Below are positions 26,728 to 35,603 of a stretch of DNA of 54,234 nucleotides, piece after piece (the first letter of the stretch is position 1; every line of letters begins with the position of its first letter). The notes under the pieces were generated by a model. The model was not told the DNA's origin and ran no database searches. It worked only from the letters and a program-made list of their open reading frames with translations. The DNA is from Kiritimatiellia bacterium. Lineage in GTDB: Bacteria; Verrucomicrobiota; Kiritimatiellia; UBA8416; JADHWI01. Made by a program: the position numbers and the translations under genes. The stretch lies in NCBI GenBank assembly GCA_030744755.1, contig JASLPY010000002.1:131006-185239 (forward strand). Direction: 5' to 3'.

Positions 26728-27852
26728 TTAATTGCTGCCGTTAACGATGGCGCGGTATACGGCTATCGTCTGTTTCGCGGCACGCGCCCACGAGAATGTC
26801 TTCGCGCGATCCTGTCCTTGCCTGATCATGTCTTCTCTAAGCGAACCAGGCGACACGACCCGTGAGATGGCTTCTGACAATCCCACAACATCCTTCGGAT
26901 CAACGGTGATCCCTGCTTCACCGATGACCTCGGGAAGAGAGGTAGTATTCGAACACACTACCGGCGTGCCGCAGGCCATGGCCTCCAGCACCGGCAGTCC
27001 GAATCCTTCTGCAGTCGACGGATACACAAAAAGGTCCGCACCGGCATATAGATCCGGTAGGTCTTCTTGCGATACGCCGCCAATGAAAGAAACGCCTTCC
27101 GGCTGTTTCTCTCCCAGAACGTCTTCAAAGAACTCCTCAAAAAGAGGATCCTTCATTCCTCCAATGGCAAGAGTATGCGTTATCCCCGCTTTCTGTCGTG
27201 CCCTTTGGTACGCACGGATTAGTCCATGGATGTTCTTGCGGGGTTCAATCCTTCCAACAAACAGGATGTAAGGGCCGGAGACTCCATACTTGTTTGCGGC
27301 GCGTGCCGCATCCGCACCGATGTCCGCCTGTTCGAAATCATGGCTGGCTGCGTAGGGCGTTACAACGATGTGATCCTGGGGAACCCGGTAGAGCTGGTGT
27401 ATCTGTTCCCGGGAGTAATCTGATCCCGTAATGACACGTGCTGCATGTCGCGCGCCAATTGGATAGGTCAGCTTCATAAGCCGGCGCAGCTTCCCGGGAT
27501 AGAACTCTGGATAGACTTCGTGCAGGATATCATGAATGGTCACAACATACGGACAGGGACACAGAAGGGGAGGGACATACTGACAGTGGAACACATCTAT
27601 CCTGTCTCTCCTTAGTCTAAACGGGAATTCCAGGCAGAGACGGAGGATTCGGTTCTGGCACTTCAGGTATCGAACTTCAACGTTTCCTCGTCTCCATGCC
27701 TGGATCTCATCTTCCCTGATGTCCCGAGGCAGATACAGTACGTATTCGTTGGCTTCATCCGCCACAAGAAGAGCTGACGTCAGATTGCTGATGTACGTCC
27801 TGGAGCCCTGCATAAGGGAGTGCAGAGCGTGAAGATCTATACCTATTCTCAT
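26728..27852 (-). CDS. GT4-family glycosyltransferase
   Basis: This protein of about 374 residues starts MRIGIDLHALHSLMQGSRTY. It shows the GT-B layout: acceptor-side MQGSRTYISNLTSALL, then CQYVPPLLCPCPYVVTIHDILHE, the interdomain VITGSDYSREQI, the donor-domain start ILFVGRIEPRKNIHGLI, and the donor motif STAEGFGLPVLEAMACGTPVVCSNTTSLPEVIG. This is a standard GT4 mannosyl-type transferase. I start at ATG 27852, since an upstream TTG would add only one residue. It is convergent with the radical SAM gene and may be transcribed with the genes upstream on the minus strand. Confidence 0.93.
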   Translation of the reverse strand: MRIGIDLHALHSLMQGSRTYISNLTSALLVADEANEYVLYLPRDIREDEIQAWRRGNVEVRYLKCQNRILRLCLEFPFRLRRDRIDVFHCQYVPPLLCPCPYVVTIHDILHEVYPEFYPGKLRRLMKLTYPIGARHAARVITGSDYSREQIHQLYRVPQDHIVVTPYAASHDFEQADIGADAARAANKYGVSGPYILFVGRIEPRKNIHGLIRAYQRARQKAGITHTLAIGGMKDPLFEEFFEDVLGEKQPEGVSFIGGVSQEDLPDLYAGADLFVYPSTAEGFGLPVLEAMACGTPVVCSNTTSLPEVIGEAGITVDPKDVVGLSEAISRVVSPGSLREDMIRQGQDRAKTFSWARAAKQTIAVYRAIVNGSN

Positions 27853-27963
27853 CAAAGACCTGAAGATACCGGGTGGTTGTTCTTTGCTTAACGAGTTACA
27901 CGAATGCTAGCGAGCCAGGAAGAGGGAGTCAAGGAACAGGGCGCGGGAATCGGATTTCGTGTG

Positions 27964-30900
27964 TCAGTCAAGCGTTACGCGGTACATGTACATTTCCGCG
28001 ATTCCCACGGCATCCGTATAGGTGTTGAGCGGCGGGGTTGCTGGAACGCCTTCGGCAACTGGGGCGAACGGTGTTCCGAGGTCTGCAGTTCGAACCACGC
28101 TGTACTGACGATTGCTGGCGCTCAGCCATTGCAGCACAACAATTCCCGTTCCGGGCACAACGCTTATGTCGTCGAAAGTTAATAGCGATGTCTCATCCAA
28201 GGGGTGAGTTCCGGCCAGGAACTCATCGAAGTTAGTCATACCGTCGCCGTCCGGGTCAGCATCATTGTCACTGATATCCGGATCATCAAGTTGTTCCTGG
28301 GTGAACATCAGCTGGCGCCATTCCGAAAGGGCGGACACGAGAACCACGGAATCTTCATCGTTGTACGGATTCGAGTCTTGCTGATCCAGACCTGCAAGCT
28401 TTACCCAGTTTGTGACACGGCCAACATCATCCAGGTTGGCCACGGCATCCAATGTCAGTGACACGGTCGCATCGGCCTCCATTGTGCCCACTTGCCAGGC
28501 GCCCGATATCGGGTCGTACAGTCCCTGCGAAGCATTATGGTTGCTGTACACCAGCGCAGGGGGAAGCAAGACCGTGAAATTCACGTGGGTCGCGATGTTG
28601 GGCCCACGGTTGGTTACAATGGAAGTAAAGGTGACGAGTTGTCCACCTTCCGGAATCGGGTCATCAACGCTCTGGCTTGCACCCAAATCGGCAGTTAATG
28701 CGACCGAGGTAATAGGAACTACACTAGCCCATGTATTGCCCATGCGGAGCTCATCAAGGTACATTTCCGTTGACAAATCGATGTTGAGTTTTCGAATCGC
28801 GATGAGAAGAATATCGCTTGTACTTGAGACACCAGTGAGGCTATTGGTGAACACCGATTCGGGATAGAATGGACTCGTTGGATCAATGTACATATTTGCT
28901 TCAGTCCACTCGTTGCTCCCGTTTCCAATGCATTCGAGAACCATGAAATAGGTCTTACCGGCCGACAAGGCTGGACCGTCGTACAGGAACGTATTATCGA
29001 CTCCCAGGTAATACCTTTCATTGGGAGAAGTAATAGAATGGCCAGTCGCCGAACTGAAACCGGCTCTCATACCAGCAACGCCGGTGGGACTATCGGTCCC
29101 CTGCACGTACAACTGGTTTAGGTTGTTCTCCATCACGCCTTCAGGCCGAACCAGAAAACTGATATAAGTTCGTGAGTAGTTACGCTGGGCCGCAAGTGCC
29201 CTTGAGTTGAACGATCCGTTTTCACCAGAACACAGAACAGCCTTTTGCCCACCCAGAACTTCAATTCCGGAGACAGACGTGTACGTCAGAGAAGTTGACA
29301 CCTCAACGACCTGAATGCCGGCTCCCGGGCCGGCCCACTGAGCCCCCCAGCCTTTCCCTCCCATCTGCCCCGACAGAGCACCGGTCACATATGATTCGAA
29401 ATCATCCCGGGCCAGGAGGTCCGGATCAGTGTAGTAGAATGATTCCTCTGTCCCGGCAGCAATGGCATACCCGGCCTCGTCCTCGGGGCCATTGATTGTG
29501 AGAGTATACATGCCGTCTCTCAAATCCGACACATGCAGAAGGAGCTTCCTTCCTTCTATATCCAGTGAAGTCGACTGAATGATTACGAGCTTATCGAAGT
29601 CATAGCTTGGAATGGCCATTGTCGTGGTTGGATCCATTGGTTCACTGTAGACAATCTCAACAGTATTGCTGTCAGTCACGGTGACACTTTCCACCGTCGG
29701 CCTGGACTCGGCTTCCACCTGTTCGAAAAGATCACTACTGCCGTTGCTGTCTGAGTCTTTCGTTATCTCAACAATAACTGGATCTGCGCCGACTGCCACG
29801 CTGATGTTTCCGCCGGACGGCTGCTTGTCTTCGTGCGCGGAAACGATTCCATAGCGGTCAGAAACCATACTCATGGTATGATACAATGTACCGGTGACGC
29901 TGAGGGTCACATTCTGAGACCCTTCTTCACTCCAGACAATGAAGAACTCACCATCATTGTCCGAACGTGTATATCGATAGGCGTATAATGCCGATTCGTC
30001 ATGCACGTTCTGTACTTCTCCATCGAGTATTGCGATCCCGTTATCCGTCTTCTCGGCTATCAGTTTGTAAGCCCAGTAACAGGCACGCTTCGTGTTCCTT
30101 CGATCTTCCGGTTCACCATCCACTCCATCGCTCACGAGACCCATGTAGTGGAAAGCTTTCCCGGCCGGGTCCCTGTATGAATCCACCAGATCCTGCCAGA
30201 ACAACTTGTCAAGCCCGTTGGCCCTTCCCCAGACTGCGCGCTTTATCAAAGATGCTGCCTGGGCCTCCTCAGACTGCATGACCTTTTCGTTGGGTGAGCC
30301 CCACCATGTTCCATTGCCGGTTGACCAGATCTCGGCATCGTTCATCCCAAGTGAGTCAAGTAGCTGTCTGTACTCGGGTATCCCCGGCATCTTCCAGTCA
30401 TCTGCAGACCCCCAATGGTGGACGTCAATGGCGTCGAACTCATTGGATACGGCCAACTCGGTTATTACGTCTACATACCAGGGTATTGTGGCATCCCCCG
30501 TAGTGGGTGCCATCAGCATTATTTTTGCATCCGGATCGGATGTCTTTGCTGCCTTCCTAACCAATCGAACGAAGTCCACGTAATTGGTTGTAGATCTGCC
30601 GAGATCTTTCCACATACCGATCTCGTTACCAACCTGCCAATACTTGACAGCAACGCCAGGCGCCACATCGTTTGTTCCATCGCCATCGTAGCGCTCAATC
30701 ACTGCCTCTACAAAGCTGGCATACTCGTTAGTGTAGGCCAGGGGATTCCGCCACCCGTTGCCACCTTCGTGAAACCCACCGAGCCAATTCATTTCGGCGG
30801 GAGAGGAGTAGATGTTCGTGACTACGCGGTCAGTTTGCCTGCTGCCGTTCCAGTCATAGCCCCCCCCCATCACAGGCTCTATCAGGTCCCAGATCAGTTG

Positions 30901-31158
30901 CATATGACTGAGATCCCAGTGGCAACCGATATTCTCACAGTGTTGGTCTACCCACGCCCAATAATCGTCATCCTTGAACCCCATATCCGTCAGAAAGCGA
31001 GGGTGCGCTGCACCGTTGTACGCCTGATAGATTCCGAATGCAGAGTCAAATCCCGGTTGTTGGGCGTGGACACTCAAAGGCCACAGTGCCGCAGAAAGTA
31101 CCAATAATCCTGTAAGGCACAGAACCGACGAGTCCACCCTGTTCTCGTAATAATGCAT
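27964..31158 (-). CDS. Large secreted glycoside hydrolase-like protein with calcium repeats
   Basis: A signal peptide (LCLTGLLVLSAALWPLSVHAQ, about residues 14-33) leads a 1064-residue protein. A TIM-barrel glycosidase-like domain covers about 35-380, with the acid/base Glu in YWQVGNEIGMW (near 177). The expected nucleophile region reads IWSTGNGTWWG (about 275-284), with Gly-Asn where related clan A enzymes have Glu. A beta-sandwich region follows, then a LamG-like stretch (about 600-800), a DUF11-type repeat (PIPEGGQLVTFTSIVTNRG, about 835-930), Asp-rich repeats (DNDADPDGDGMTNFDEFL) and the C-terminal tail shared with the protease at 16597. It is likely an extracellular glycan-binding or cleaving protein, but its activity is in doubt. 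Confidence 0.82.
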   Translation of the reverse strand: MHYYENRVDSSVLCLTGLLVLSAALWPLSVHAQQPGFDSAFGIYQAYNGAAHPRFLTDMGFKDDDYWAWVDQHCENIGCHWDLSHMQLIWDLIEPVMGGGYDWNGSRQTDRVVTNIYSSPAEMNWLGGFHEGGNGWRNPLAYTNEYASFVEAVIERYDGDGTNDVAPGVAVKYWQVGNEIGMWKDLGRSTTNYVDFVRLVRKAAKTSDPDAKIMLMAPTTGDATIPWYVDVITELAVSNEFDAIDVHHWGSADDWKMPGIPEYRQLLDSLGMNDAEIWSTGNGTWWGSPNEKVMQSEEAQAASLIKRAVWGRANGLDKLFWQDLVDSYRDPAGKAFHYMGLVSDGVDGEPEDRRNTKRACYWAYKLIAEKTDNGIAILDGEVQNVHDESALYAYRYTRSDNDGEFFIVWSEEGSQNVTLSVTGTLYHTMSMVSDRYGIVSAHEDKQPSGGNISVAVGADPVIVEITKDSDSNGSSDLFEQVEAESRPTVESVTVTDSNTVEIVYSEPMDPTTTMAIPSYDFDKLVIIQSTSLDIEGRKLLLHVSDLRDGMYTLTINGPEDEAGYAIAAGTEESFYYTDPDLLARDDFESYVTGALSGQMGGKGWGAQWAGPGAGIQVVEVSTSLTYTSVSGIEVLGGQKAVLCSGENGSFNSRALAAQRNYSRTYISFLVRPEGVMENNLNQLYVQGTDSPTGVAGMRAGFSSATGHSITSPNERYYLGVDNTFLYDGPALSAGKTYFMVLECIGNGSNEWTEANMYIDPTSPFYPESVFTNSLTGVSSTSDILLIAIRKLNIDLSTEMYLDELRMGNTWASVVPITSVALTADLGASQSVDDPIPEGGQLVTFTSIVTNRGPNIATHVNFTVLLPPALVYSNHNASQGLYDPISGAWQVGTMEADATVSLTLDAVANLDDVGRVTNWVKLAGLDQQDSNPYNDEDSVVLVSALSEWRQLMFTQEQLDDPDISDNDADPDGDGMTNFDEFLAGTHPLDETSLLTFDDISVVPGTGIVVLQWLSASNRQYSVVRTADLGTPFAPVAEGVPATPPLNTYTDAVGIAEMYMYRVTLD

Positions 31159-31504
31159 TGCAGAAGCTCTAGCGTTCCCGTCTTTACTGAAACCGCATTT
31201 TTTATACCTAACGGTAGCTTTTCGCTGGGTTTTTGCAGCTTTCGGCTATGTTCCTTCGGTTTTCTGCTATTCTGGCAGCGTGATTCTCATTGCAGAGAAA
31301 ATGTGCTCTCTTTACTAATCCAGAGATCAGAGGTCAGCCTGTCTCACAACTGATACAGAATGGTCGTATTATTGATAAACGGTGCGTTTCTATTCATCTT
31401 TTCAACACTGACGTCACAACCGGCTGAGACAGCCCAATTGAGACACAGATGACCGGATGGTTCAATTCTAAATCTAAGCTAACCCGTAGCTCTTGGTATC
31501 CGGA
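31159..31504. other. Non-coding gap
   Basis: No gene is seen in these 346 bases between the secreted glycosidase start and the SPASM gene stop. On the minus strand TATAAAAAA lies about 45 bases before the 31158 start and could be a -10 box, with no good -35. CTGTCTCA near 31338 recurs inverted near 31425 as TGAGACAG. Confidence 0.4.
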
Positions 31505-32575
31505 CTATCCGTACTTGAAGAACCGCTTGACTTCGCTGAGCAGGTTGCGCCGGTAGACAAAATTACCGGGGCTGCAATGGATGTCGCAAGTCTTCAGTTT
31601 GCCGCGAATCTCACGTGCTTTCATCGAATTCCAGGCATCCTTGGGGCTGATATCTCTCACGTTCCCCAGCGAAGGCATTTTGAAACAAGTATGCATTTCG
31701 CCATCACAGGTGATAGAGAAATTCGTGACTCCCACCCAGCACTGATCGACCATACGCATGGACGGGTTTGCAAAGTATTTACGCATATCGTCAAAATGTT
31801 CAGGAGGATTGAGGATTCGCGCGCCGTTCCTCTTCATTTCCATGAGTTCATCAAGGACCTTATTTATCTCGTCAAGATCATCGAACCACAGGTCCGTCTT
31901 CTTGTACCACTCGGGGTCACTGTCAATGGTTGGGCCGAGTGGGTTGAACAGGACACCGTTGAGATCTTTCTCTTCGGCAAGATGGACAAGATCTTTGAGC
32001 TCGTGCATATTTCTGCGGTTTACGATGGTGGCGAGTGAAACCGTCATGCCGCTTCCCTTGGCAGCTTCCGAAAGGTAGTCCACTGCGGCCATCGTCTTCT
32101 CATAGATTCCGGGAATTCCCCGTATCTCATCGTGTGTCTCGGGCTTAGTCCCGTCCAGCGATATATGAACATATCCCAGTCCAGAATCGGCCATTTCCTT
32201 TGCCAATTCCCTGGTGATAAGCGTGCCGTTTGTTACGACCCCCGTCAACACGCCGAGGTCGGACGCGTAACGGACTATTTCGTTGATATCCTTCCTGATG
32301 AAGGTTTCTCCGCCGGCAAGCTGCACGCGGTAATGCCCCAGCCAGTCCCGGCACTGCTTGATCACTTTCTTGAACTCTTCCGTGGTCAGTTCCTCAGGCT
32401 TGGGCATGCTCCATATCGAGCATACCTTGCACTTGATATTGCACCGAAGGGTAACGCAGAAAATGATCCGCGATGGTTTGGCCCAGCCGCGGTCAAACTT
32501 GTAGGCCAGACCTTGAAGTGAGCGGTTAATCAACTGGTTAAACGCCCAGACTAAAGACGTGCTTCGCTTTTTCAT
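31505..32575 (-). CDS. Radical SAM/SPASM-domain protein
   Basis: The product has about 356 residues, starting MKKRSTSLVWAF, with GGGAGA 7 bases upstream. The radical SAM cluster motif is CNIKCKVC (C45, C49, C52), followed by LAGGETFIRKDINEIV and YVHISLDGTKPETHDEIRG, the usual SAM and core features. The C-terminal SPASM region holds Cys residues in DQCWVG, FSITCDGEMHTCFKMPSLGN and KLKTCDIHCSPGNF for auxiliary iron-sulfur clusters. SPASM enzymes modify peptides or sugars, and members in glycan loci are usually of unknown substrate. It closes the minus-strand run of radical SAM genes after Wza/Wzc, 155 bases from its upstream neighbour. Confidence 0.9.
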   Translation of the reverse strand: MKKRSTSLVWAFNQLINRSLQGLAYKFDRGWAKPSRIIFCVTLRCNIKCKVCSIWSMPKPEELTTEEFKKVIKQCRDWLGHYRVQLAGGETFIRKDINEIVRYASDLGVLTGVVTNGTLITRELAKEMADSGLGYVHISLDGTKPETHDEIRGIPGIYEKTMAAVDYLSEAAKGSGMTVSLATIVNRRNMHELKDLVHLAEEKDLNGVLFNPLGPTIDSDPEWYKKTDLWFDDLDEINKVLDELMEMKRNGARILNPPEHFDDMRKYFANPSMRMVDQCWVGVTNFSITCDGEMHTCFKMPSLGNVRDISPKDAWNSMKAREIRGKLKTCDIHCSPGNFVYRRNLLSEVKRFFKYG

Positions 32576-32730
32576 TCTATGTCTCCCGAATTCCGTTCCC
32601 TGATCGTCAAGCAGCAACCATGCCGCATGGTTTCATGTTCTCTGTCGCAAGACCGCCCCTCTTCTAACCTGCAACTGCCTTGAGGGCAAGGTCTTCCTAT
32701 TCAGTTTCAAGTGCACGGCGTGGTGCACCC

Positions 32731-34056
32731 TTATGTAGTTGCATTAGGACCCGATTCTCCTTGCCGCAGCAAGGCCATCTTTTCCTTTGCTCTGAGCATA
32801 ATGTCAAAAACCACCTGGATGTAGCGAGTCGGCGGATTCGAATAGAACTTGGGATACAACAAGTCATCGTCCGGAGAGACTACACCTTCATCCAACGCAA
32901 TCTTGTGCAGTGCCGTATGGGGCTCAACCCGAAGAACACTGAACTCGAAGTGGATACGTCCGCGCAGTGCGAGCTTCGACCGCAAGAAGAACCACATGAG
33001 AGAAAGGAACGTCCCGAGGGTTTGTCCGGGAGGATTCTTGAAGAAGTTGTAGCAGATTTCTCCGCCATCCATGTTCCGGAGAACGTTGAACGTTTCGAGC
33101 ACGCGCTGCTTGGTGTAACCCTTGCCCAGCAGCTCCAGGGTTCGATCCGAGAAACCATCCGGCGACATTATGAACTTCACGCATCCGGCTTCACGTGCCA
33201 GGGCCGTGAACTCGGGCGTCATGAACTTGTCGTGGAACCACGCGGACCATTCTGCCGTGACGTTCCGCTTGATCATCTCTCTGCAAACCGCCTCGGCATG
33301 ATCGCGCGGCACGTTGAAGACCGAGTCGGTGAAGGTAAACGCTTCGATTCCGTGGTCGGCAATCATCGATTCAATGTCGTCAACGATCAGCGATGGAGAT
33401 CGCAGTCTCATCTTTGTGCCGTTCAGGAATCCGTAGATGCAATAGACGCAATGCAAGGGGCATCCGCGCTTGGTCTCGACACCTATAGCTTCGGGAATGG
33501 CGCGGTAGGCTGATACGTTTGCCGCAGTCCGGTCCGGGAGTGGCAGGTCGTCAAGGTTAAGATGGGACGCAGGCTCCGTGCGAAGGAGTTCGCCATTACT
33601 GCGATGATAAACTCCGGGTACTGACCCGGGATTGTCGAGGTTCTGAACCAGATCCGGTATGATTCGTTCACCCTCAAGATACACGCCATAGTCAATTAAC
33701 GGTTCGGTGTTCATGATCTTCTCGGCAAACATCGAGAACCCCGAACCACCAATCACTATGCGCGGTTTCCGGTCTGCCGCTGAAATAATTGTCTCGAGCG
33801 TTTTGTGAACGTATTCGTAGTAGAAGACCACAATTCGCTTGTTCGTGGAGTCAATGTTGCGCAACGACAGCGCGACGATATCCGGCTGCATCCGGCGGAC
33901 ATTCTCGGCAAGGTCACCGTAAGGGTCCTCGGCAATATTGGTATCGAACACTCCTACTTCGTGATCCGTCAGCGAACCGGCAAGACATGCCAGTCCCAGG
34001 GGGAACACAGGTGGTTCACTGCCACCAAGGTATGCTTGTACCAGTAGAATCTTCAT
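32731..34056 (-). CDS. B12-binding radical SAM protein
   Basis: The product has about 441 residues, starting MKILLVQAYLGGSEPPVFPLG. The B12-binding domain contains VGVFDTNIAEDPYG, DIVALSLRNIDSTN and IVIGGSGFSMFAEKI, and no DxHxxG motif. The radical SAM motif is CPLHCVYC (C199, C203, C206), followed by FNGTKMRLRSPSLIVDDIE-like sequence and FTFTDSVFNVPRDHAEAVC. This variant is less like the other local B12 enzymes and resembles the class with MFPLGLACLAG starts. The frame is open to 34098, but ATG 34056 overlaps the upstream stop by 4 bases, which marks translational coupling. The substrate is unknown. Confidence 0.88.
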   Translation of the reverse strand: MKILLVQAYLGGSEPPVFPLGLACLAGSLTDHEVGVFDTNIAEDPYGDLAENVRRMQPDIVALSLRNIDSTNKRIVVFYYEYVHKTLETIISAADRKPRIVIGGSGFSMFAEKIMNTEPLIDYGVYLEGERIIPDLVQNLDNPGSVPGVYHRSNGELLRTEPASHLNLDDLPLPDRTAANVSAYRAIPEAIGVETKRGCPLHCVYCIYGFLNGTKMRLRSPSLIVDDIESMIADHGIEAFTFTDSVFNVPRDHAEAVCREMIKRNVTAEWSAWFHDKFMTPEFTALAREAGCVKFIMSPDGFSDRTLELLGKGYTKQRVLETFNVLRNMDGGEICYNFFKNPPGQTLGTFLSLMWFFLRSKLALRGRIHFEFSVLRVEPHTALHKIALDEGVVSPDDDLLYPKFYSNPPTRYIQVVFDIMLRAKEKMALLRQGESGPNATT

Positions 34057-35549
34057 TTCTTCCCCATCGCGCGTTTGCAGAACCTGTAAATGGTCCACAA
34101 CATAAGGTAGGCGTACCCGGAGAGGTATTTCGTTACCCTGTTGTTCATCACAACCAGAACGGGACGGCTGATAAGAAAACGAAGTACGGCTGGAGGAAGA
34201 CGTCCGCCCCGGCTCAGGACAAAGAGAAGATTCAAGTAGCTCAGCTTCTTCATCGTCCAGCTCTTGTTATAGACGTCCCGTCTCTCGTCTCCGATCAGCC
34301 CGTCAGCTTTGGCCCTGTCGTGAAGCTCCGTTCCCGGATACAGAACCAAAGCAAAGGGCTGAAGCCGAAACGGCTTGGGAATCTGGGCAATGAGCCGGAG
34401 GCTTTCAATTCTGTCCTCGTCGGTTTCGTAGGGAGCATCGAGAAGAAAATCATATCCCGGCGGCTGCATTCTGTCCTTGTGCTCGTTGATAATGTGCATC
34501 GCTTTCAAGGTTCTCTCGTTGTTCATATGGGGGCGATTGTACACCTCCTGCATATGAGGGCTGCCGCTTTCGACCCCCATCTGGATGTAGATAAGTCCTG
34601 CGTCAACGAGGCGCTCCATCTTCTTCTCGGTGACCGTGAGAGGACTCACGAGACATGAAAACGGCAAATCGATGTTCTCCTTATAGCGGCCGCAAAACTC
34701 GTCGATGCTATCCTGTGACCGTGCTATGAATGCATCGTCCGATATCCACACGTAGCCAACGTACGGCATGTGTTTCTTTACCCAGAGCAACTCGGACATA
34801 ACGTGATCGTTGGAGCGCCAGCGAAGGTAGCCTCTTTTGCCGTACATGCATTTGATTGCGTCATTGATGCAGTAAGTGCACTGGTGGGGACACCCGCGGC
34901 CGGTCATGGTCTGGTAGCCAACATGGTGTAGATGATCAGCAACCGTTCCGCGCGCCAGCAAGATCTGCGTGAGATCGTAATCCAGTGGCTTCACGGTACC
35001 TTTATACATTACGTGGTGATCTTCGCCGCTGTAGTCGGGAATAGGATAGACATCCAGGTTCATTTCCAGCGGCCGTACGTCGTTTCGAATAACCTGGCCA
35101 TCTTTGCGAAGCCATATATTGGGAACATCCGAGAGGTCTTCACCGCGATCCATTCTGTTGGCAAGGTCGAGAATGACGTCTTCGCCTTCACCTACGCAAA
35201 CCAGGTCTGCATGCTGCAGGCATTCTTCCGGCCGCACCGTGGGGTGTACGCCCCCCCAGACAATAGGCCTGTCCGATTTCGACTTCAGGTAAGCAGAAAT
35301 CTCCACCGCCGCTTCAAAATGGTTGGTCATCAGCGTGAGCCCGATCAGGTCCGAATCCGCGCAGAGCGCGGCTGTCTGAGCGAGAACACTTTCGTTGAAA
35401 TGGCGCTTTCCCATCACGAGGTCATCGCCCTGAGGATCAGGCAGGAAAATCAGTTGAGTCTGATGCCCGTGATCCTTCAGGTGAGCCGACATCGTGCGTA
35501 AGCCGAAACACGTGATGTCGGGATACGGTGATATAAGCGATACTTTCAT
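34053..35549 (-). CDS. B12-binding radical SAM protein (paralog of the 35604 and 50247 proteins)
   Basis: The product has about 498 residues, starting MKVSLISPYPDITCFGLRTM. The B12-binding domain contains LIGLTLMTNHFEAAVEI and PIVWGGVHPTVRPEECLQHADLVCVGEGED. The radical SAM motif is CPHQCTYC (C220, C224, C227), followed by YLRWRSNDHVMSELLWV and YVWISDDAFIARSQDSI. The C-terminal part reads PGYDFLLDAPYETDEDRIESL, a stretch with 40 to 50 percent identity by eye to the 50247 protein. There is no DxHxxG. A GGAAGA sequence sits before the chosen start. Three such paralogs in one locus suggest successive reactions on related substrates. Confidence 0.88.
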   Translation of the reverse strand: MKVSLISPYPDITCFGLRTMSAHLKDHGHQTQLIFLPDPQGDDLVMGKRHFNESVLAQTAALCADSDLIGLTLMTNHFEAAVEISAYLKSKSDRPIVWGGVHPTVRPEECLQHADLVCVGEGEDVILDLANRMDRGEDLSDVPNIWLRKDGQVIRNDVRPLEMNLDVYPIPDYSGEDHHVMYKGTVKPLDYDLTQILLARGTVADHLHHVGYQTMTGRGCPHQCTYCINDAIKCMYGKRGYLRWRSNDHVMSELLWVKKHMPYVGYVWISDDAFIARSQDSIDEFCGRYKENIDLPFSCLVSPLTVTEKKMERLVDAGLIYIQMGVESGSPHMQEVYNRPHMNNERTLKAMHIINEHKDRMQPPGYDFLLDAPYETDEDRIESLRLIAQIPKPFRLQPFALVLYPGTELHDRAKADGLIGDERRDVYNKSWTMKKLSYLNLLFVLSRGGRLPPAVLRFLISRPVLVVMNNRVTKYLSGYAYLMLWTIYRFCKRAMGKK

Positions 35550-35603
35550 GAGCATTCTTCCGAGAAGATATCCATATTGTTCGAACTGTCGTCGCCTGTT
35601 CTC

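Noticed and set aside
31255..31300. Sigma-54-type promoter (TGGCAG ... TTGCA)
   Set aside because: The spacing between GG and GC is about 18 bases, not the required 10 to 12, and it points away from the nearest gene.
31333..31445. Inverted CTGTCTCA/TGAGACAG words as a terminator or operator
   Set aside because: The words are separated by about 85 bases, no strong stem forms next to them, and no T-run follows. It may be chance.
32680..33513. A 277-residue open frame on the plus strand
   Set aside because: It is antisense to the B12 radical SAM gene at 32731-34056, which has complete motifs, and shows no domain.
33789..34658. A 289-residue open frame on the plus strand opposite two radical SAM genes
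   Set aside because: It crosses the junction of two clear minus-strand genes and shows no motif.
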